Source of the DNA: JAIOZK01 sp964468645
GTDB taxonomy: Bacteria > Bacteroidota > Bacteroidia > Bacteroidales > JAIOZK01
Assembly: GCA_964468645.1 (NCBI GenBank)
Contig: CAYXUU010000016.1
Location: 1-64,000 of the forward strand
Direction: 5' to 3'
DNA length: 64,000 nt
The notes beneath the pieces are model-generated. The model made no database searches. It saw only the letters and a list, made by a program, of their open reading frames with translations, and was not told the DNA's origin. Shown here piece by piece: positions 1-10,139 of this stretch. Every line of letters starts with the position of its first letter. Within the stretch, counting starts at the first letter, position 1. The translations under genes and the position numbers were made by a program.

Positions 1-169
1 GGTTTGCAGCTCCCAGCAGGGCATCAATAATGGCATGGATCAATACATCAGCATCAGAATGGCCAATGGTGCCTTTTTCATGAGGTATCTTAATACCGCC
101 TAACCAGAAATCGTGATCTTTTTCAAGCCGGTGGACATCGTAACCGAATCCGACACGAAAGTGGTTCAT
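1..169 (-). CDS. ispF: 2-C-methyl-D-erythritol 2,4-cyclodiphosphate synthase, N-terminal part (cut by window edge)
   Basis: Only the first 56 codons are in the window; the gene runs off the left edge. The visible N-terminus carries two IspF signatures: the GYDVH metal-binding segment (Asp and His) around residues 8-12 and the GHSDADV segment around residue 38. IspF converts CDP-ME 2-phosphate to MEcPP in the non-mevalonate isoprenoid pathway, in the cytoplasm, with a bound divalent metal. The ATG is directly abutted by the porV stop codon upstream (0 bp spacing), so translation is probably coupled and the two genes share a transcript. The housekeeping function has no obvious tie to secretion. 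Confidence 0.9.
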   Translation of the reverse strand, partial: MNHFRVGFGYDVHRLEKDHDFWLGGIKIPHEKGTIGHSDADVLIHAIIDALLGAAN

Positions 170-1369
170 TTAATTTTGCTTTTTAAATGCTTCGAAGTCG
201 AAGTGTAAGGTAAAGCGAAGTGTATCATCCAGCGGGCTGGTTTGTAACTGTCCGACAGGAACTAAATAAGCAAAGTCAAGTCCGAACACATTATACCTGA
301 TCCCGGCACCCAGGGTAAAAAACTTACGGTTACCTTTTGTTTTATCTTCATAGAAATATCCTGCACGTACAGAGAACTGTTTGTTATACCAGTATTCAAG
401 ACCAAAAGAGAAGGTAAATTCCCGCATCTCTTCATTAAATCCGCCCGGGGCATCATAAAAAGACTGGACAAGGCCACCGATAGGGGAAACATCATCTTTT
501 CTTCCTTTATAAATAACCGGTTCTCCGGTAGGCCCTAAAGAGTCGGGATAATACAATGGAGGCGTTGGAACAAGTAATTTATTAATATCTAGTGTGATCG
601 CGATGGAGTTATATTCATCGATGTTAAAGTCGAGGGTTGGCCCGAAACGAAGGTTGGCGGGCAGAAAATCCTTGTCGATATTAGAACTGCTATAAGAGAT
701 CTTGTTACCGATATTTGAAATAGAAAGACCCCATGACACGCGGCTGTCAACAGCAAACAATTTAACATCCTTCTGCCAGTAAATACCGATATCAGCAGCA
801 ATGGCCTGTCCGGGATTTGTTTCAACACCCTGTGCATATTGTCCCTGTGTGAGGTCGGAGCGTATATACCTGGCAGTAACCGCTCCTGAAAGTGTATTTG
901 AAAGCTTCCTGGAGTATGTGGCTCCAACGGAAAATTCATTGGGTTTAACCGGGAATCCGGGATCGCTGGCATCCTGCCTGAAGATCACCTCTCCCAGTGA
1001 AAAATACCTTAACTCAAAACCGATGGCCTGGTTATTATCGAATTTAAAATATCCGGCCAGGTAGGCGAGGTTGATATCATCAACCAGTTCCCTTAACCAT
1101 GGGGTATAGGAAACAGCAAAACCCATTTTCTTTTCAGCAAAAGCATATTTGGCTGCATTCCAGAAAATTGAGTTCGCGTCGGGTGAGGTAGAAACTCCGG
1201 CATCCCCCAGGGAACCTCCCCTGGCATCAGGGGCAATCGTAAGGAAGGGAACTGCTGTGGTAATCGTATTTAATTCTTTTCCACTTAGTTCGTTGTATTC
1301 AGGATCGTCCTGTGCGTTCAGCTGAAATGCAACTATCAATATACCAAAGATAAAAACTAATTTTTTCAT
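170..1369 (-). CDS. porV: Type IX secretion system outer membrane protein PorV (LptO family)
   Basis: 399 residues, close to the usual PorV length of about 390. A Sec signal peptide occupies residues 1-19 (MKKL start, ending in LNAQ), followed by a FadL-like beta-barrel sequence with alternating aromatic/polar strands and an aromatic C-terminal strand. In known T9SSs PorV collects folded cargo at the outer membrane and forms the attachment complex with the sortase PorU. It lies 70 bp downstream of a porU-like gene on the same strand, the classical porU-porV linkage, and abuts ispF. A -7 element (TACTTTTG) sits 28-35 bases before the ATG, so it may also be transcribed alone. PorQ-type paralogues are related, but length and porU linkage favour PorV. 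Confidence 0.9.
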   Translation of the reverse strand: MKKLVFIFGILIVAFQLNAQDDPEYNELSGKELNTITTAVPFLTIAPDARGGSLGDAGVSTSPDANSIFWNAAKYAFAEKKMGFAVSYTPWLRELVDDINLAYLAGYFKFDNNQAIGFELRYFSLGEVIFRQDASDPGFPVKPNEFSVGATYSRKLSNTLSGAVTARYIRSDLTQGQYAQGVETNPGQAIAADIGIYWQKDVKLFAVDSRVSWGLSISNIGNKISYSSSNIDKDFLPANLRFGPTLDFNIDEYNSIAITLDINKLLVPTPPLYYPDSLGPTGEPVIYKGRKDDVSPIGGLVQSFYDAPGGFNEEMREFTFSFGLEYWYNKQFSVRAGYFYEDKTKGNRKFFTLGAGIRYNVFGLDFAYLVPVGQLQTSPLDDTLRFTLHFDFEAFKKQN

Positions 1370-1396
1370 TATATATCTCTAAATTTTTAAAGGGTA

Positions 1397-1404
1397 CAAA
1401 AGTA
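1397..1404 (-). promoter_or_regulatory. Candidate -7 promoter element before porV
   Basis: The minus strand reads TACTTTTG, matching the Bacteroidota sigma-ABfr -7 consensus TAnnTTTG, 28 bases before the porV ATG. I do not see a clear -33 TTG at the right distance, so this is a weak-to-moderate call. Confidence 0.4.
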
Positions 1405-1439
1405 ATGAATTTATTAACGACTGTTATTTCTTATTATTG

Positions 1440-4400
1440 TTAGTTGATTATGACTAATTTGCCTGATGCATCATTTTTATAGCCAAGCTCATTGGTAACT
1501 GTGATATTATAGAGGTAAGTCCCTGATTTCAACCTGCTTCCGTTGTTGTTTGTCCCATTCCATGTGATGGTTTCCGGGTTCAGTGCCGAAGAGGTCATCG
1601 ACTTCGACATTTTCTGGACCAGGCTTCCTTCCAGGGTATATATCCTGATATCCACATCAATCATCTCATTTTCCTGTCCGAATGAAAACATAAAGCTTGT
1701 GTGGGTGGTAAATGGATTGGGGTAGTTCATGACTTCCGTAATATTGAGATCGTAGGATCCTGAAACATAAAATTCGACCGTTTTCCGGGAAGAGTTATTG
1801 AATACATCCCATACCAGCAATTCCAGGCTATGCTTACCTTCTGAAAGTTCATTGATCGGGTACATTATTGAACCACCTTTGTAGTTATCCATATCGGGTT
1901 CATAATAACTGTTAAGAACAATCGAATTACTATGATCACCATCAATGGTGGCAATGATATCGTGTCCTATACCATTGCCCAGGAAATTTATCCCGCTTGC
2001 GTCTTCAACAAAAGCAATAAGCAGGGGATCCCTGTTTACATAATCACCCGATCGGAAACCTGTGTTATTAAGATATAATTGTATTTCGGGGCCGGTATCA
2101 TCAATTTCCGCATATTCATCAACACCGCCGATGATCAGTTCATGGTATCCGTTGGCATCCTGCATGGTTAACGTATCGATGGCATAGTAAACAACCTTAC
2201 CGATGCCATAATTATAATCAATATCCCTGGGGACAACGAAGGAGAAACTGAATTCACCATCCTTTACACTGATCAACCCTTCAAAAATGACTTTGTTCTG
2301 TATTTCAAAAGCCTCTTCATGGCTTCCATTATCATTGGCCAGGGTATGAACCACAACAGGTTTATCATAGATTTTCGGATATAATATTCCATTAAAACCT
2401 GAGATTATTAGGTCGTTAGTATTCCTGATCTCTCCGCTGATAGTAACCCTGGAAAGGGATGAAATGGTATCAACTTCCGAAGGGTTGTCATTGATTTGCA
2501 CGGTGGTTGTCTGCACGATATACTCCGGATAACTCAAACGCAGTGCAGGATCCCCCAGCAGTGTAAAATTCTTCTGAAAGGTACCATTTGACTCTGCTTT
2601 GGTAATCCTTATAATATCCCCCATGCGTGGAGGAAGGCCATTTACCGGCTTAAATGCATTTTTATAGAAAATCCTGTTCAGCATGAAATTTGCTGTTGAA
2701 TAAGCGATACGTGTGGTTGTGAATAATGCGATGCCGCCGCCATGGGGATTGAGAAAAACGAGTTCACCTGCTGAAACCAGTTCAGGATTGTCGAAGCGGC
2801 TGAATTCACAGGTAGCCGTAAGGAAAAGCGGTAATTTGTCAAAATTCGTCCAGCTATTGATGGTTGGGATATCAAGCACCTTTTCTTCCGACCATCCCAG
2901 CTCACCACCATGTCCGGTATAATTGATGATCAATGCCCCATCAGCTATAGCTTCATTAATAGCAGTATTCACATCGGGATAACGGTATCCCCCCGAAAGG
3001 GTGTATTGTTTATAAGCATCAAGATAGATCTTATTGAGATGATATTCCTTATATGCCGTATCGAGGATAGTAACAAGTTGTTCAGCCTGGATCATATGGA
3101 GATTGTCATTCTCATCATCGGCAATAAAACAGATCTCATTTCTCCAATCGCCCAGGTTATCGGGTTGTCCGTTTACATAATGTCTTATCTTGTCAACGGC
3201 CTGCCGGGCCTGTTCCTGATTGCTGACCGGTAAACGTCCAACGCCAACATCAACTTTTCCTGTTGCGGCATTATAACCTTCCGTGGAATCGAGCAGTGCA
3301 TAAAAGTCATCGGTAACATAAGAAGAGGTCATCAACAGTGATTCATCTGACTGATAAGCAGGGATGAAGTTGTTGGTAATCCCATCACGGTCTTTCGGAT
3401 CATAGTTCCCATCTCCAAACAATAAAAGGTATTTCGGTATTTGAAGGTTCTTTCCCCTTTCATACAACATCCTGACAAAATCACGAATAGCACCGGGATC
3501 AAGCGCACCCGAAGAGAATTCATTATAAATTTCTTCGGTGGTTACCACCAGGGAGTTCAGCCCGTCAACCTCAAGATGCAATGCACCAAGTTCATCAGCA
3601 TAATCCAGAAAATCAGGATGAGATACAATGATTAAATCCTCAGGTTGGAGATGATGAAGATTTTGATTCGGGACCTTTCCGAGAAACTCCGGCTCAAGGA
3701 ATGTTGTTCCGTCCCAGGCAATAAACTCCCTGAGTATTTCTGTTGGTATAATAAAATAAACGGTGTCGTTTTCGTAAGTGCTGATTAGCTCGCGGATGTT
3801 ATGCCTGTCAGTCACCTCCCAGATCTTTATATTTTCATTTGATCCGCTTAACTTAAACTGCGCAATATTATTAGGTCTGGTTACCTTGACATTTCTGAAA
3901 AATAACTGGTCATGATTGAAACGCAGGTCACGTTTAAAATTCATTTCGATAAAATCAAGCCACGCAAAAGACATGGTATTGTAAGGCACAAACCTGAACA
4001 TCAATTCAAGCTGTTCGTTGGCAGCAGAAACGGAATAATTCTTCGATGTGGACATAGCAAACCTGGGACTGGACAAATTTACATGTGGTAGCTCCAGGTT
4101 TGCAATTTCTTCGTTGTATGCATAAATCTCAAGGAAACTATCTCCGTCTGTCCTTGCAGTATAGGCCACTGTCATCTCAAACTCTGAATCATTGATCAAT
4201 CCTGGAAAATCAAAAATAAAATCACGCTCTAGGATTTCATTAAACTCTTCACCAACCCAGAGTTTACCTGATTTGGTAAGACTTCTCATATCATATTCAT
4301 GAAGGAAGAAATCATTATATTGATCAGTTGTAACATTTGGCTCAATTGTACCACCATCGAAATTCTCTATCCTTTTTCCTACATCCGCACCAATATTCAG

Positions 4401-4925
4401 AAAATAGTATGTGAAATCATCATAAATATTTGTTTCATGCTCAAACACCTGTTTAAAAGGATTATATATCCATTTCAGGGATGCTTCTGCAAAAAAAAGG
4501 ATGTAATCATCTTCATCAAAAGAACCATCCTCCGCACCTTCGATATATATTGCATACTGACTGAGATCATCAGGCCGTGGAAGTGAATTTAATTCAGGAA
4601 CCATGCCATTTCCGTTGCCGAATAACCTGATTCCGTCCGGATCAATACTGGCAACATCAACGCCAAGTTCCTGTATATTTTCAAAAGTAATTTTATGTAT
4701 CCCGGTATGTTCAACACGCAATTTGTACCATTCACCTTTTGAAAGAACGGATGTAGCTGCAAAACCTCCCGGTTCCCCTGATGGGTAATAGAATAATCCG
4801 GCAGCAGCATAAGCCTGTGCCTTCATCCTGTAATTCCAATCAAGATAATGGTTCACATTATCCTGGGCAAAACCGGTTGTTGCAAGAATTAATAAAAATA
4901 TTGTATAACTGATACCCCTTCTCAT
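1440..4925 (-). CDS. Second PorU-like C25-family T9SS sortase paralogue, lacking the N-terminal prodomain
   Basis: 1161 residues. The signal peptide (about 1-20, ending GFAQ) leads almost directly into the region that starts at about residue 120-170 of its upstream neighbour, so the N-terminal prodomain-like part is missing. The gingipain-like (C25) catalytic pair is present: His672 in the GHGGELG motif and Cys706 in TATCEFSR. The C-terminus (about 1085-1161) resembles a T9SS sorting/FlgD-like domain, with NYPNPF, GTYLYNI and a final GKLVII strand. PorU removes the sorting domain from cargo and attaches it to A-LPS. The gene lies 171 bp after the longer porU on the same strand and just before porV. 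Which of the two is the working sortase cannot be told from sequence; the intact Cys-His pair argues that this one is active. Confidence 0.85.
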   Translation of the reverse strand: MRRGISYTIFLLILATTGFAQDNVNHYLDWNYRMKAQAYAAAGLFYYPSGEPGGFAATSVLSKGEWYKLRVEHTGIHKITFENIQELGVDVASIDPDGIRLFGNGNGMVPELNSLPRPDDLSQYAIYIEGAEDGSFDEDDYILFFAEASLKWIYNPFKQVFEHETNIYDDFTYYFLNIGADVGKRIENFDGGTIEPNVTTDQYNDFFLHEYDMRSLTKSGKLWVGEEFNEILERDFIFDFPGLINDSEFEMTVAYTARTDGDSFLEIYAYNEEIANLELPHVNLSSPRFAMSTSKNYSVSAANEQLELMFRFVPYNTMSFAWLDFIEMNFKRDLRFNHDQLFFRNVKVTRPNNIAQFKLSGSNENIKIWEVTDRHNIRELISTYENDTVYFIIPTEILREFIAWDGTTFLEPEFLGKVPNQNLHHLQPEDLIIVSHPDFLDYADELGALHLEVDGLNSLVVTTEEIYNEFSSGALDPGAIRDFVRMLYERGKNLQIPKYLLLFGDGNYDPKDRDGITNNFIPAYQSDESLLMTSSYVTDDFYALLDSTEGYNAATGKVDVGVGRLPVSNQEQARQAVDKIRHYVNGQPDNLGDWRNEICFIADDENDNLHMIQAEQLVTILDTAYKEYHLNKIYLDAYKQYTLSGGYRYPDVNTAINEAIADGALIINYTGHGGELGWSEEKVLDIPTINSWTNFDKLPLFLTATCEFSRFDNPELVSAGELVFLNPHGGGIALFTTTRIAYSTANFMLNRIFYKNAFKPVNGLPPRMGDIIRITKAESNGTFQKNFTLLGDPALRLSYPEYIVQTTTVQINDNPSEVDTISSLSRVTISGEIRNTNDLIISGFNGILYPKIYDKPVVVHTLANDNGSHEEAFEIQNKVIFEGLISVKDGEFSFSFVVPRDIDYNYGIGKVVYYAIDTLTMQDANGYHELIIGGVDEYAEIDDTGPEIQLYLNNTGFRSGDYVNRDPLLIAFVEDASGINFLGNGIGHDIIATIDGDHSNSIVLNSYYEPDMDNYKGGSIMYPINELSEGKHSLELLVWDVFNNSSRKTVEFYVSGSYDLNITEVMNYPNPFTTHTSFMFSFGQENEMIDVDIRIYTLEGSLVQKMSKSMTSSALNPETITWNGTNNNGSRLKSGTYLYNITVTNELGYKNDASGKLVIIN

Positions 4926-4958
4926 ATTATCTGCTTATGTGTCGCTAATTTCGCTGTT

Positions 4959-5032
4959 AGTTCGAAGTTGCCAGTTTGACGTTTGAAGTTGTTCAACTTG
5001 CTAACTTAACTTCAAACTGGCAACTTCGAACT
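4959..5032. repeat. Nested palindrome between the two porU-like genes (21-bp perfect arms)
   Basis: Positions 4959-4979 and 5012-5032 are exact reverse complements (21 bp). Between them a second pair, 4981-4990 with 5008-5017, is also exact (10 bp). The motif is built from the words GAAGTTG and CCAGTTTGA. It lies downstream of a candidate promoter at 5071-5100, so it would fall in the leader of the downstream porU-like mRNA, or act as a terminator/attenuator for the upstream gene. Its word structure resembles the palindrome at 16781-16821. Confidence 0.85.
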
Positions 5033-5070
5033 GGTAACTGATTACCCTATTCTTTTACAAGACATTAATA

Positions 5071-5100
5071 CAAAACTAATAGTTGCATCCCAAAAATCAA
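5071..5100 (-). promoter_or_regulatory. Candidate promoter for the second porU-like gene
   Basis: On the minus strand TTG (5100-5098) is followed after 19 bases by TAGTTTTG (5078-5071), the canonical Bacteroidota -33/-7 arrangement. It overlaps the stop codon of the upstream porU and predicts a leader of about 140 nt that includes the 4959-5032 palindrome. Confidence 0.5.
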
Positions 5101-8100
5101 TTTCTAAGGATAACTAATTTCCCATCTCCCCTGGCACTTACACCTGATGATGATTTAGCCATCATTCTGTAAATATACATTCCTCTTCCCAGTTTTTTGC
5201 CGTTATTATTGCATCCATCCCATTGTATAGGTTCTGACATATATCCTCCTGACGTTATTTCTTTTTTGATCTCTGCCTGCAGTTGTCCGGAAAGCGAAAA
5301 GATCTGGATCACTACTTCAAGATCGGTGTCGGGGTTGTTATGTTCAAATACAAAGTTAGTATAATCGAAAAACGGATTGGGATAATTCACAAGCCTGTCC
5401 ACTGTAAACTCGGCTGAGCCGACCACTACAAAATTCACTGTTGCATCCGCAGAATTATTATACACATCCCAAACCTTGAGGTACAGGGTATGATGACCTT
5501 CGCTGAGGTTAAAGAACGGATATAAAACCGTCCCGCTTGTAAAATCGCCAAGATCTGCTTCGTAATAGTCATTCAGTATATGGGGATTGTCTTTTTCGTC
5601 ATCCAGAATGGCAATGATGTCGTGCCCGATACCATTACCTACTGTATTAATACCACTCTCATCCTGCAGGTAGGCATACAATGCCGGATTTTCATCTGTA
5701 ATACCTCCGTCAATAAAATTTGCATCATTCATATAAAGATCCACAAGCGGGCCGTTATAATCCTGCTGGGCCTGGTTGTTATAACCTCCTACAACAATAT
5801 TTTCATTATATCCAACTGCATCTGAGCTATCTTTATGTGCATAATAACTTATTCTTCCGGGGCCAAGGTTATAAGCAATATCTTTGGGCACAATAAAGCT
5901 GAGAACAAAATCACCATTGAGGATTTCGGCTTTACCCTTATATACGATATTCCTTCTGAGGTAAAAGTTTACAGGGCTGCTGTTATCATCCTGTCCATAA
6001 GTTGTTACTTTGGAAGGTTTATCAAACACTGTTGTGATAAGCACCCCGTTGTAATCTTCAAGTTTATTCCCTTCGCAATCATAAATACTACCCTCGATAC
6101 TGACTTCAGCAAGTGCATTCAACGTATCGGGTATTTCATTGATTACCTTACCATTTATTTTGATGGTAGCCACAGAATCTTTAGGGTAAGCTATCCGTAA
6201 GGCCGGATCACCCAGGAGGACATATTTCTTTGTATTTACGCTGTTGGACGCCATATCATTTTTGGAATACATCAGGATATCACCCATCCGGTAATAGGAT
6301 CCGTTCTCTTTCCTGAAGGCATATTTATAAAATTTCTTATTAAGTTCCAGATTTGCCCCTGCATATGTAGCCCGTGAGGTTGTGTACATAGAAATAGCTC
6401 CTCCTTCAGGATTGAGAAAAACATACTCACCGGCAGCTGTTCTGGTGGGATCATCATAACGGCTGAATTCACAGGTAGCTGTGATGAATACCGGAAGGTT
6501 ATCGAAATTCTTCCAGCTCTGGATATCGGCATTATCAACAACCTGTTCATGAGCCAATCCCAGTTCCCCACCATGGCCTGTGTAGTTAATCACCAGCGCC
6601 CCTTTTTCGATCCTGTTGTTAATGGCTTCCACAGCCAGGGGATAACGCTGACCACTCGGTGTAGATTCCTGGGGATAGGCATCCAGGTAAATTTTATCCA
6701 CATTAAAATCTTTGAGGTGGGTCTCTACATAATTGGCGAGTTGCTCAGCCTGGGTAACATGCAAGTTCCCATCCTCATCGTCAGCAACAAAACAGATATA
6801 AGTTCGCCAGTTACCCATTACCTCCTCACTGTCGCTGGTATAATGCAAAATCTTGTTGACAACACCCTGGGCCTGTGATTTTGTGTAAACTGGTAAACGC
6901 CCAACGCCCATATCAAGTTTTCCATTAGCATTATAGCCCTCATCAGGATCAAGCAATACAAAATAATCATCTGTAACATAGGAGCTGATCATACTTAATG
7001 ATTGGCTTGATTCCCAGCTTGGAACATAGTTGGTATTTTCAGCGATCCTGTCTTTATAATCATAGGAGGCATCACCAAATAGTAGCAGGTATCTTGGTTC
7101 ACTTCCTCTTTCGGCACTTTGATACAACATACGCATATAATTCCTGATGGCTGTCACATCCTGCCTGCCAGACGAGAATTCGTTATAAACCTGCTGTGTG
7201 GTTGCAACAACGGTACTCAGGTCATCATAATTACGGTGGTGATCGGCTAACTGGTTGGCCTCGCTCAGGAATTCCGGATGTGTAATTATAATAAGATCAA
7301 CATCGGTATTCCCATGAAGATCCTGGTTCTCAACCTGGCTAACGTATTCAGCCTGATAGAAGGAAGATCCATTACCAGCCACAAACTCAAGCAGGGAATC
7401 AGTGGGTAATTTATAAGAATAGGTGCTTCCCACCAGGTTTCCATCAACCAGTTCAACATTCAGCGGATCGGTTACATTCCATACGAAGACATTACTGTTT
7501 GCCCCGCTGATCCTGAACTCCGAGATATTGCCAATTCCCGCTGAGTTGCAATTCCTGAATCCAATTTGATCAGCATGCATATTCAGGCTTCTTACGTAGT
7601 TAAGCTCTATATAATCGAGCCATGCCATAGCACTGATGCTGGTTTTTATGTATTCAACTTCTATTGTGATCTGATTACCAACCGAGTTAAAAACATCCGT
7701 GAATGTCCTTTCCCTGGCATAGGCTTCATCAGATCCTTCATAAACCAGTGGTATGGTTTCCTGCCCCAGATAAACACCATTGGCAGTTACGCTGAACGTG
7801 CTATTTACAAATGATCGTGCTGCCATAAGAACACTCACTTCAATATCTTCATCTGCCAGCAAACCTGGAACTTGATTTTCAACAGTCATTGTTGAGGTGT
7901 ATTCAAAAGCTTCTTCATACCATTTTTTTCCGGTACCAAGCAGGTTAACCTCATCAATTTCATGATAGGTATAATCATTAAAGGATGTCACAATAATATC
8001 TGGATTCTCCTGTGATGTTTCCTGAACCCCAATACGTTTTCCAGGGCCAAGATCGGTGGTTATAAAATAATAGGAGTAATCATCATAAATATTAAACTTA

Positions 8101-8903
8101 TGTGTGAAACAGCTTGTTCCAATCTGATGGGTCCATTTTGTGGGGCTTTTACCATAAAAAAGAATATAGTCACCCTGGTTAAATACACCATCTTCTTCTC
8201 CTGCTACCTGTATGGCATTCTCTTGCAGGTCATCATATACAAAAACCGAGTTGGATTCAGGGAGCATCCCCTCACCATTTCCATAAATTCTGATATTCTT
8301 CGGATCTATAGAGGAAACAGGAATACCCATTTCTTCCAGTTCATCATAAGTTATTTTATAAATACCAGTTGTTGATAACCGTATCCTGTACCAGTTCCCG
8401 TTTGCCAGAACTGATTGTGTTGCAAAAATGGTTTTGTTTTCAGGAATATTGATTTTTTCCCCAAAGTCCACAGATAAATTAAATGACAGGAGTTTTTGAA
8501 GTTCCCCACTTACCGGATCACGCCGGAATGGAATAATACTGATACTTCCGGCAGGTATATTTCTCTCAATTTCTTCATTATGGGATATGATCGGTGTCTC
8601 AGCGATATTCACACCCGAAGCGCTGACAAGTTCAGTTTCCTTTGCTGTTAATGTTTCAAACACGGCATCGGTGATATTAACGGTTTCTATTTCCCTTGAT
8701 CCGGGAAGATTGACTTTTAGGTGATATTCCGGTAAAGATTTTGATCGTAAAGTATATGCTGCATCATCAAAGAATAAAAACTTCGATGGATTATCTTTCC
8801 AGGTTATTGACTGCTTCAAGATAAGTGTATTCTGCGATATGACAGTCAGGCACCACCCCATAAAAAAAAATAAAATTACCAAGCTGTATAACCTCATGGG
8901 CAA
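5097..8903 (-). CDS. porU: Type IX secretion system C-terminal signal peptidase / sortase PorU
   Basis: 1268 residues, within the usual PorU size range. Signal peptide about 1-24, then a prodomain-like region (about 25-165) and the C25 gingipain-like caspase fold with His777 in GHGGELG and Cys811 in TATCEFSR. The C-terminal domain contains NYPNPF, RGMYIYR and a final GKLVILR strand; in known PorU proteins a sorting-type domain is present but not removed. PorU cleaves cargo sorting domains at the outer membrane surface, in complex with PorV. It is first in the minus operon porU - porU-like - porV - ispF and is divergent from porP (177 bp between). The full prodomain makes it the more conventional of the two sortase genes here. 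Confidence 0.9.
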   Translation of the reverse strand: MPMRLYSLVILFFFMGWCLTVISQNTLILKQSITWKDNPSKFLFFDDAAYTLRSKSLPEYHLKVNLPGSREIETVNITDAVFETLTAKETELVSASGVNIAETPIISHNEEIERNIPAGSISIIPFRRDPVSGELQKLLSFNLSVDFGEKINIPENKTIFATQSVLANGNWYRIRLSTTGIYKITYDELEEMGIPVSSIDPKNIRIYGNGEGMLPESNSVFVYDDLQENAIQVAGEEDGVFNQGDYILFYGKSPTKWTHQIGTSCFTHKFNIYDDYSYYFITTDLGPGKRIGVQETSQENPDIIVTSFNDYTYHEIDEVNLLGTGKKWYEEAFEYTSTMTVENQVPGLLADEDIEVSVLMAARSFVNSTFSVTANGVYLGQETIPLVYEGSDEAYARERTFTDVFNSVGNQITIEVEYIKTSISAMAWLDYIELNYVRSLNMHADQIGFRNCNSAGIGNISEFRISGANSNVFVWNVTDPLNVELVDGNLVGSTYSYKLPTDSLLEFVAGNGSSFYQAEYVSQVENQDLHGNTDVDLIIITHPEFLSEANQLADHHRNYDDLSTVVATTQQVYNEFSSGRQDVTAIRNYMRMLYQSAERGSEPRYLLLFGDASYDYKDRIAENTNYVPSWESSQSLSMISSYVTDDYFVLLDPDEGYNANGKLDMGVGRLPVYTKSQAQGVVNKILHYTSDSEEVMGNWRTYICFVADDEDGNLHVTQAEQLANYVETHLKDFNVDKIYLDAYPQESTPSGQRYPLAVEAINNRIEKGALVINYTGHGGELGLAHEQVVDNADIQSWKNFDNLPVFITATCEFSRYDDPTRTAAGEYVFLNPEGGAISMYTTSRATYAGANLELNKKFYKYAFRKENGSYYRMGDILMYSKNDMASNSVNTKKYVLLGDPALRIAYPKDSVATIKINGKVINEIPDTLNALAEVSIEGSIYDCEGNKLEDYNGVLITTVFDKPSKVTTYGQDDNSSPVNFYLRRNIVYKGKAEILNGDFVLSFIVPKDIAYNLGPGRISYYAHKDSSDAVGYNENIVVGGYNNQAQQDYNGPLVDLYMNDANFIDGGITDENPALYAYLQDESGINTVGNGIGHDIIAILDDEKDNPHILNDYYEADLGDFTSGTVLYPFFNLSEGHHTLYLKVWDVYNNSADATVNFVVVGSAEFTVDRLVNYPNPFFDYTNFVFEHNNPDTDLEVVIQIFSLSGQLQAEIKKEITSGGYMSEPIQWDGCNNNGKKLGRGMYIYRMMAKSSSGVSARGDGKLVILRN

Positions 8904-9080
8904 CGTGTGAATTTTAGATGTTCGAAATAAACTAACTCTTAATACGTTAAGATACCAGAATCAATTTATAAACGTTATGAATAACTGAATATTGCAAAGG
9001 TGTAATTAATTCTGAAAATTATTAGTCATTTAAAAAATTGTTTGTATAATTGTACCCTTAATTTCACTACTACATAACTC

Positions 9081-10091
9081 ATGATTAACAAACTCTTAAA
9101 AGCTTTTTTAATTAGTAGCCTGTTCGTAGTTGTTCATACAGGGTTCGCACAGGACCCACATTTTTCGCAGTATTATGCCAACCCCATGTTTTTGAATCCC
9201 GGCATGACAGGTTCAGTTGAATGTGCACGAATCAACCTTAATTACAGGAACCAGTGGCCATCCCTGGGCGATGCTTTTGTAACATACAGTGCATCTTACG
9301 ACCAGATTCTCAATAAATTGCGTAGCGGAATCGGTATTTCTTTTGTTGGGGATAAAAGTGGTGAGGGGGGCGCATTAAAAAGAACCCATATAAGCGCATC
9401 TTATTCGTATAAGTTAATTGTCAACCAGAAGATTTTGATCAGTTTCGGTATCCAGGGTACCTATTCTCAGCAGAAACTCGACTGGAACAAACTCATCTTC
9501 GGAGATCAGATTGATCCTACAACCGGAACAATTAACCCATCAACCTCTGAAACCCCTCCCTCCTCTTTCGATAAATCCTATATTGATTTTGCTGCCGGTG
9601 CGGTACTTGATTTTAATGGTGCTGTATTTGCAGGTTTAGCAGTTCATCACCTTACACAGCCTGATATCGGCTTTTACGATAATACCGACAGCAAGCTCCC
9701 AATGAAAATCACTATTCATGGAGGCGCTTCCTATAACCTCTCACGCGGTGGTTTTGGTTATTATGAAGAAGGTGACTGGTTACTGATGCCAAATATTCTT
9801 TATCAGCAACAGAACAAATCCCAGGAATTGAATTTTGGAGCTTATGTAAATAAATATCCCTTTGTTGCAGGAGTCTGGTTACGGAATAGTTTCGATAATA
9901 TTGATGCTGCCATCGTGCTTATCGGTATCAATTATGCGAATTACAGGATAGGATACAGCTATGATTTTACCCTGTCGAAACTCAGTAATGTAAGCGGTGG
10001 AGCACATGAAATTTCATTTGCTTACCGTTTCTGTGTTTACAAGGGAGAAAAAAGACGTAAAATAAGGGCAATAAAAGCGCCCACTTTTTAG
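9081..10091 (+). CDS. PorP/SprF family T9SS outer membrane protein
   Basis: 336 residues with a signal peptide (about 1-23, ending GFAQ) followed by the PorP/SprF hallmark DPHFSQYYANPMFLNP at about 25-40. The rest reads as a 12-14 strand outer membrane barrel. PorP interacts with the PorK/PorN ring, and SprF is needed for export of the gliding adhesin SprB; members are also found singly throughout Bacteroidota. The gene is divergent from porU and 48 bp upstream of gldJ, so it is probably co-transcribed with gldJ. PorL, PorM and PorN are not in this window, so I call the family rather than the orthologue. Confidence 0.88.
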   Translation: MINKLLKAFLISSLFVVVHTGFAQDPHFSQYYANPMFLNPGMTGSVECARINLNYRNQWPSLGDAFVTYSASYDQILNKLRSGIGISFVGDKSGEGGALKRTHISASYSYKLIVNQKILISFGIQGTYSQQKLDWNKLIFGDQIDPTTGTINPSTSETPPSSFDKSYIDFAAGAVLDFNGAVFAGLAVHHLTQPDIGFYDNTDSKLPMKITIHGGASYNLSRGGFGYYEEGDWLLMPNILYQQQNKSQELNFGAYVNKYPFVAGVWLRNSFDNIDAAIVLIGINYANYRIGYSYDFTLSKLSNVSGGAHEISFAYRFCVYKGEKRRKIRAIKAPTF

Positions 10092-10139
10092 TTATTAACC
10101 AAAATTGATAAAAATCAATAAACTATAACAGTAAAAAGA

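Noticed and set aside
5835..6200. Plus-strand open frame inside porU
   Set aside because: Shadow of the sortase gene; no promoter or ribosome-binding context.
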